The position numbers and the translations under genes are program-made. DNA of 9,932 nucleotides. Origin: CAYMFD01 sp964389475 (GTDB lineage: Bacteria > Bacteroidota > Bacteroidia > Chitinophagales > Saprospiraceae). Location: assembly GCA_964389475.1 (NCBI GenBank), contig CAYMFD010000126.1, forward strand, positions 1-9,932, in the 5' to 3' direction. Under the pieces are notes generated by a model. The model searched no databases. It was given only the letters and a program-made list of their open reading frames with translations, and was not told the DNA's origin. This document shows, in pieces, positions 6,934-9,932 of the stretch; the stretch's first letter is position 1; the number at the start of each line of letters is the position of its first letter.

Positions 6934-7893
6934 ATGAGAATAACCATACTACTTGCTATGACACTTGTCACATCTAGTATCGCAGGACAGACGGAGCAGG
7001 ACTACGCCACCGCTATAGAGTCGTTTAAGGTACAGTACAATGCGCAGGCCTATGGCGAGATATACACTTCATATGCGACAGATATGCAGCAGGCCCTATC
7101 AGCTGCATCTAGTAAGACCTTCTTCTCCAATACCTTCGATAGTTTTGGAGAGCTGGAGGCCGTCTCTGCGTTAGGTATGGAGGGGCCTTTTCACCGATAC
7201 CACGGCGTATTCGCTGAGGGTGATTTGTTTATAGACCTCAGTCTTAATGCAGACCGTAAGATCAACGGTATTGCCCTGCGTCCCTATGTTGCCACAACTC
7301 CAGTGGAGGATTTGGTGGCACCTATGGCCTTTGAGTGGCCTAGTGAGGGAGAGTGGTATGTATTCTGGGGTGGAGATACCAAGGAGCAGAACTATCACAT
7401 CGACAGTAAGACTCAGCGTGCTGCCCTAGACCTAGTCGTTGTAGATGGAGATGGTAAGTCACATCAGGCAGACGGTAAGCTCAATTCCGACTACTACGCC
7501 TTTGGTAAGAAAGTAGTTGCACCCGCAGCTGGTAAGGTCGTTTTTGCAGTAGACGGCATACCTGATAATGTGCCAGGAGAGATGAACCCTATGTTCGTAC
7601 CCGGTAATAGCGTCTTGCTAGACGTGGGCAATGACGCCTATGTGCTGATTGCCCACCTGAGAGAGGGTAGTGTAGCGGTAAGCAAAGGAGATAAGGTAGT
7701 AGCGGGCGACCTCCTAGGTCAGTGCGGTAATAGCGGTAATAGTAGCGAGGCACATATCCACATGCATGCACAGAAAGGACTAGATATGACGAATAGCGAG
7801 GGCCTTAAGATGGTCTTTGCCGCATTGGAGGTTAATGGCACTACCGTCGAGAACCACAGCCCCGTCAAGGGAGAGCGGGTATCTAATCCTTAA
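6934..7893 (+). CDS. Exported M23 family metallopeptidase-like protein
   Basis: The 319-residue product has an N-terminal export signal (hydrophobic to about residue 18, likely cut near SSIA-GQ). Residues of about 22-118 resemble the DUF3887-type fold that often precedes hydrolase domains (AQAYGEIYTSYA, then GxFxxGDLFIDLSLNADRKI-like strands). Residues of about 145-300 form an M23 (LytM/lysostaphin-like) domain: candidate zinc ligands are His155 and Asp166 in NYHIDSKTQRAALDLV, with His241 in LIAHL and the HxH pair His274/His276 in GNSSEAHIHMHAQ. In M23 enzymes these residues bind zinc and activate water to cut peptide cross-bridges, usually in peptidoglycan. All ligand positions appear intact, so activity is plausible. 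The ATG at 6934 directly precedes the signal peptide. The 3' end overlaps the end of trmD by 11 nt on the opposite strand. Confidence 0.88.
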   Translation: MRITILLAMTLVTSSIAGQTEQDYATAIESFKVQYNAQAYGEIYTSYATDMQQALSAASSKTFFSNTFDSFGELEAVSALGMEGPFHRYHGVFAEGDLFIDLSLNADRKINGIALRPYVATTPVEDLVAPMAFEWPSEGEWYVFWGGDTKEQNYHIDSKTQRAALDLVVVDGDGKSHQADGKLNSDYYAFGKKVVAPAAGKVVFAVDGIPDNVPGEMNPMFVPGNSVLLDVGNDAYVLIAHLREGSVAVSKGDKVVAGDLLGQCGNSGNSSEAHIHMHAQKGLDMTNSEGLKMVFAALEVNGTTVENHSPVKGERVSNP

Positions 7894-8560
7894 GCATATC
7901 TGGTCGCCTAGCCTCTGTGCGAGCGACCGCCTGATCCTCACGCCACTCATTGATAGCCTTGTCATTGCCAGATAGTAAGATGTCGGGTACCGTCATGCCA
8001 TCATAGGTGGCTGGTCTCGTATATACAGGCGGAGCGAGTAGCCCATCTTGGTGCGAGTCTGTTAGTGCTGACGACCCATCATTAAGCACGCCAGGTATCA
8101 AGCGACCTATCGAGTCGACGAGTATCGCTGCTGGTAGTTCTCCACCAGACAGCACGTAGTCGCCTACGGACATTTCTAGCGTCACATATTTCTCTCTAAA
8201 TCGCTCATCCACACCTTTGTAGTGACCGCATACGATCACTAGATGTGATAGCGTAGATAGGTGGTTGCATGTACGCTGTGTGAGGGTAACACCGTCTGGC
8301 GTCATGTAGATGAGGTGGTCTCTTTTACCATCTGGGTCGATGTCGTCGAGGCATTGTACCAGCGGCTCGATCATCATCACCATACCAGCACCGCCACCAT
8401 ACTGATAGTCGTCGATCTGCTTATGCTTACCATGACCATACTGGCGTAGATCTACCACATTGATCTCTAGCAGTTGTTTTTGCTGAGCACGTTGCATGAT
8501 GCTATGTGACAGCGGGCTATCCAGTAGAGCGGGCACGGCAGTGATGATGTCTATCCTCAT
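7883..8560 (-). CDS. trmD: tRNA (guanine-N1-)-methyltransferase TrmD
   Basis: This 225-residue SPOUT enzyme uses S-adenosylmethionine to methylate N1 of G37 in tRNAs, which prevents +1 frameshifting; it acts in the cytoplasm as a dimer. The diagnostic motifs are all present: DDYQYGGGAGMVM (50-62), CGHYKGVDERF (111-121) and SVGDYVLSGGELPA (131-144) forming the trefoil knot. Residues Arg153 and Asp168 correspond to the Escherichia coli catalytic Arg154 and Asp169. The C-terminal part has LLAPPVYTRP and VPDILLSGNDKAINEWR. Length is near the family norm and nothing appears damaged. It stands alone, without rpsP, rimM or rplS next to it, unlike the proteobacterial trmD operon. It is divergent from pdxJ across a 100-nt gap. 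A weak -7-like TAAACTTG (minus strand, 8565-8572) lies almost on the start codon and would make the mRNA nearly leaderless; this is speculative. Confidence 0.97.
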   Translation of the reverse strand: MRIDIITAVPALLDSPLSHSIMQRAQQKQLLEINVVDLRQYGHGKHKQIDDYQYGGGAGMVMMIEPLVQCLDDIDPDGKRDHLIYMTPDGVTLTQRTCNHLSTLSHLVIVCGHYKGVDERFREKYVTLEMSVGDYVLSGGELPAAILVDSIGRLIPGVLNDGSSALTDSHQDGLLAPPVYTRPATYDGMTVPDILLSGNDKAINEWREDQAVARTEARRPDMLKD

Positions 8561-8624
8561 CCTGCAAGTTTAGTGATTATTGTCTCCATAGAGGTAAGTC
8601 GTCCGTCCGTAATGTCGAGGCACT

Positions 8625-8632
8625 TATCTTTG
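8625..8632 (+). promoter_or_regulatory. pdxJ: Bacteroidota -7 promoter box for pdxJ
   Basis: TATCTTTG is an exact match to TAnnTTTG and is identical, with the following G, to the box in front of the peptidase gene. The transcript would begin near 8639, about 22 nt before the pdxJ ATG at 8661. No convincing -33 element is seen. Confidence 0.55.
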
Positions 8633-8660
8633 GAGCCAGTTTTCTAGATAACAAGTCCTT

Positions 8661-9383
8661 ATGGTAAGATTAAGTGTCAATATCAATAAAGTAGCCCTCA
8701 TCCGTAATGCAAGGGGGGAGGGCAAGCCAGACCTAGTCACCTTTGCTCGAGACTGCGAGTCATTCGGGGCACAGGGTATCACAGTACACCCTAGACCTGA
8801 CGAACGCCATATAAGATATAGCGACCTAGCGCCGCTTAAGGAGGTGGTCAAGACGGAGTTTAACATAGAGGGCAATCCTACTGATACATTTGTCGACCAC
8901 GTACTGCGAGTACGACCGCACCAGGTAACCCTCGTGCCTGATGCCCCAGACGCCTTGACCAGTGATGCGGGCTGGGATACTATCGGTGACTACGATCGCT
9001 TAGTTGATGTGGTCCAGACATTCCAGGAGGCGGGTATTAGGACTTCGCTTTTCATAGACCCTATCGTGGCACGTCTAGAGGCGGCTGCTAAGATCGGTAC
9101 CGATCGTATTGAGTTTTATACGGGGCCATTCGCTAAGGATTATGAGAGTGACCCTCTTGCAGCCATAGCAGCTTTTACCGAGGCTAGCAAGGTAGCCCAC
9201 GGCCTAGGTCTAGGTATTAATGCCGGGCATGACCTCAATCTACACAATCTGCAGTTTTTCGTAGCCCATATGCCGCACTTGGCCGAGGTCAGTATAGGCC
9301 ATGCACTCGTGATCGATGCCCTATACTACGGTGTACACAATGCTATTCAGATGTATTTAAGACAGATTGATTTAGCACTTTGA
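8661..9383 (+). CDS. pdxJ: Pyridoxine 5'-phosphate synthase PdxJ
   Basis: This 240-residue TIM-barrel enzyme condenses 1-deoxy-D-xylulose 5-phosphate with 3-amino-2-oxopropyl phosphate to make pyridoxine 5'-phosphate in the DXP-dependent vitamin B6 pathway. Conserved elements are SVNINKVALIRNARG (5-19), GITVHPRPDERHIR (39-52) with His43, FNIEGNP (67-73) with Glu70, the FIDP strand (131-134), IEFYTGPFA (150-158) with Glu151, and INAGHDLNLHN (186-196) with His190. His43, Glu70 and His190 correspond to the catalytic His45, Glu72 and His193 of Escherichia coli. The N-terminal NINK replaces the NIDH of proteobacterial enzymes, a variant I associate with Bacteroidota. The gene appears intact. No pdxA or other B6 gene is next to it here. 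It is probably transcribed alone from the box at 8625-8632. Confidence 0.97.
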   Translation: MVRLSVNINKVALIRNARGEGKPDLVTFARDCESFGAQGITVHPRPDERHIRYSDLAPLKEVVKTEFNIEGNPTDTFVDHVLRVRPHQVTLVPDAPDALTSDAGWDTIGDYDRLVDVVQTFQEAGIRTSLFIDPIVARLEAAAKIGTDRIEFYTGPFAKDYESDPLAAIAAFTEASKVAHGLGLGINAGHDLNLHNLQFFVAHMPHLAEVSIGHALVIDALYYGVHNAIQMYLRQIDLAL

Positions 9384-9506
9384 TAACAGGGCTTTTTATA
9401 CAAGTGTATTATTCTGTATATCAGGCATTTAGTTAATTTTAGGGATTATTTTTTCAAGGGTAGGCAGCGATTAATGTTGCTTTTCTGTTAAGTTATTGTG
9501 AAGAAT

Positions 9507-9528
9507 TATTTGGTCGTTAGGCCAAATA
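9507..9528 (+). promoter_or_regulatory. Stem-loop in the SusC-like gene leader
   Basis: A perfect 7-bp stem (TATTTGG / CCAAATA) encloses an 8-nt loop. Its 3' arm can instead pair with TATTTG at 9535-9540, giving a competing 6-bp hairpin. It lies 15 nt before a second hairpin that resembles a terminator. Such an arrangement can act as a switch, but a role is only inferred. Confidence 0.4.
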
Positions 9529-9543
9529 GCACATTATTTGTGT

Positions 9544-9574
9544 TGCGGGAGATTGTACCCGCAGTTTATTTTTT
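9544..9574 (+). terminator. Intrinsic terminator-like hairpin before the SusC-like gene
   Basis: A GC-rich 6-bp stem (TGCGGG / CCCGCA, extendable by a T-G pair) with an 8-nt loop is followed by TTTATTTTTT. This has the form of a rho-independent terminator on the plus strand. It lies 160 nt after pdxJ and ends 38 nt before the receptor start codon. It may end the pdxJ transcript or act as an attenuator in the receptor leader. No exact -7 box is seen between it and the ATG; the run TATTTTTTG has one base too many. A weak upstream candidate, TAATGTTG at 9472-9479, would include both hairpins in the leader. Confidence 0.5.
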
Positions 9575-9612
9575 GAAAACATTAACTACATTATCTAACT
9601 AAACCAGAGAAG

Positions 9613-9932
9613 ATGAAAAAACTCTCACTATTGCTTTTTCTCTTGTTCGCATCGTTGTCCATCGTGGTGGCACAACGGACTGTGACAGGAGTTATAAAAG
9701 ACCAAGGAGGCCTTGCACTCATCGGGGCCAACGTATTGGTGAAAGGTACCACTGTAGGTACCATTACGGACATTGACGGTAGCTTTTCCCTCAGTGTACC
9801 TGAGGATGCAGAGATGCTCGAGGTGACTTATACAGGATTCACCGATCAGATGATTCCATTGGTCGCGGGCCAGTCAGAGTATATGATAACATTGGCAGAA
9901 GGTGCAGTGCTTAATGAGGTAGTCGTTACAGC
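9613..9932 (+). CDS. SusC/RagA-type TonB-dependent receptor (5' part)
   Basis: Only the first 106 full codons are present; the gene runs off the window end. The signal peptide is clear (MKKLSLLLFLLFASLSIVVA, cut before Gln21). Residues of about 22-95 form a carboxypeptidase-regulatory-like domain with the typical RTVTGVIKD start, LIGANVLVKGT and GTITDIDGSFSLSVP. The segment NEVVVTA at 101-107 is the TonB box found at the start of SusC/RagA plugs. In this family the barrel imports glycans, peptides or other large nutrients across the outer membrane, energised by TonB-ExbBD, usually with a SusD-like lipoprotein encoded next. The substrate cannot be judged from this fragment. The start follows an A-rich stretch without a Shine-Dalgarno, usual for this phylum. 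Confidence 0.93.
   Translation, partial: MKKLSLLLFLLFASLSIVVAQRTVTGVIKDQGGLALIGANVLVKGTTVGTITDIDGSFSLSVPEDAEMLEVTYTGFTDQMIPLVAGQSEYMITLAEGAVLNEVVVT

Noticed and set aside
6717..6971. Minus-strand open frame of 84 codons across the peptidase/M23 junction
   Set aside because: It is antisense to the C-terminal catalytic region of the S9A peptidase, including the conserved His motif. No support for coding was seen.
9397..9420. TATACA/TGTATA inverted repeat just after pdxJ
   Set aside because: The stem is all weak pairs except one, the loop is 12 nt, alternative pairings compete, and no T-tract follows. The hairpin at 9544-9574 is the better terminator candidate.

Overview
The window looks like chromosomal sequence from a member of the Bacteroidota, plausibly a Saprospiria/Lewinella-like marine lineage. 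The phylum call rests on three things seen directly: the last gene begins with the signal peptide, carboxypeptidase-regulatory-like domain and TonB box typical of SusC/RagA outer-membrane receptors; PdxJ and TrmD carry the motif variants I associate with this phylum; and two plus-strand genes have exact matches (TATCTTTG) to the Bacteroidota -7 promoter consensus TAnnTTTG, while purine-rich Shine-Dalgarno sites are not conspicuous. The placement below phylum level is a guess.

Layout. Positions 14-3784 hold three minus-strand genes spaced 12 and 9 nt apart, almost certainly one operon read in the order: a bacterial dynamin-like GTPase with two hydrophobic segments near its C-terminus, a lipoprotein with a TlpA/thioredoxin-like domain (WCPNC active site), and a TspO/MBR-like multi-span membrane protein. 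All three are predicted to act at or in membranes. Positions 3785-4742 form a gene-free stretch of about 960 nt. It contains a diverged pair of direct repeats (about 150-170 nt each), a palindrome near the operon start, two terminator-like hairpins facing opposite ways, and a promoter for the next gene.

Positions 4743-6881 encode a prolyl oligopeptidase (S9A) lipoprotein with an intact catalytic triad. An exported M23 metallopeptidase-like protein with an N-terminal DUF3887-like region follows 52 nt later (6934-7893). It converges on trmD (7883-8560, minus) with an 11-nt tail-to-tail overlap. trmD and pdxJ (8661-9383, plus) are divergent housekeeping genes for tRNA m1G37 methylation and vitamin B6 synthesis. 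The window ends inside a SusC/RagA-type receptor gene (from 9613). Its upstream region carries two consecutive stem-loops, the second with a U-tract like an intrinsic terminator.

Most coding content is ordinary and well recognised. The least explained parts are the repeat-bearing non-coding stretch at 3785-4742, the dynamin/TlpA/TspO gene grouping, and the structured leader in front of the SusC-like gene. I see no CRISPR array, no intact transposase and no clear defence cassette.
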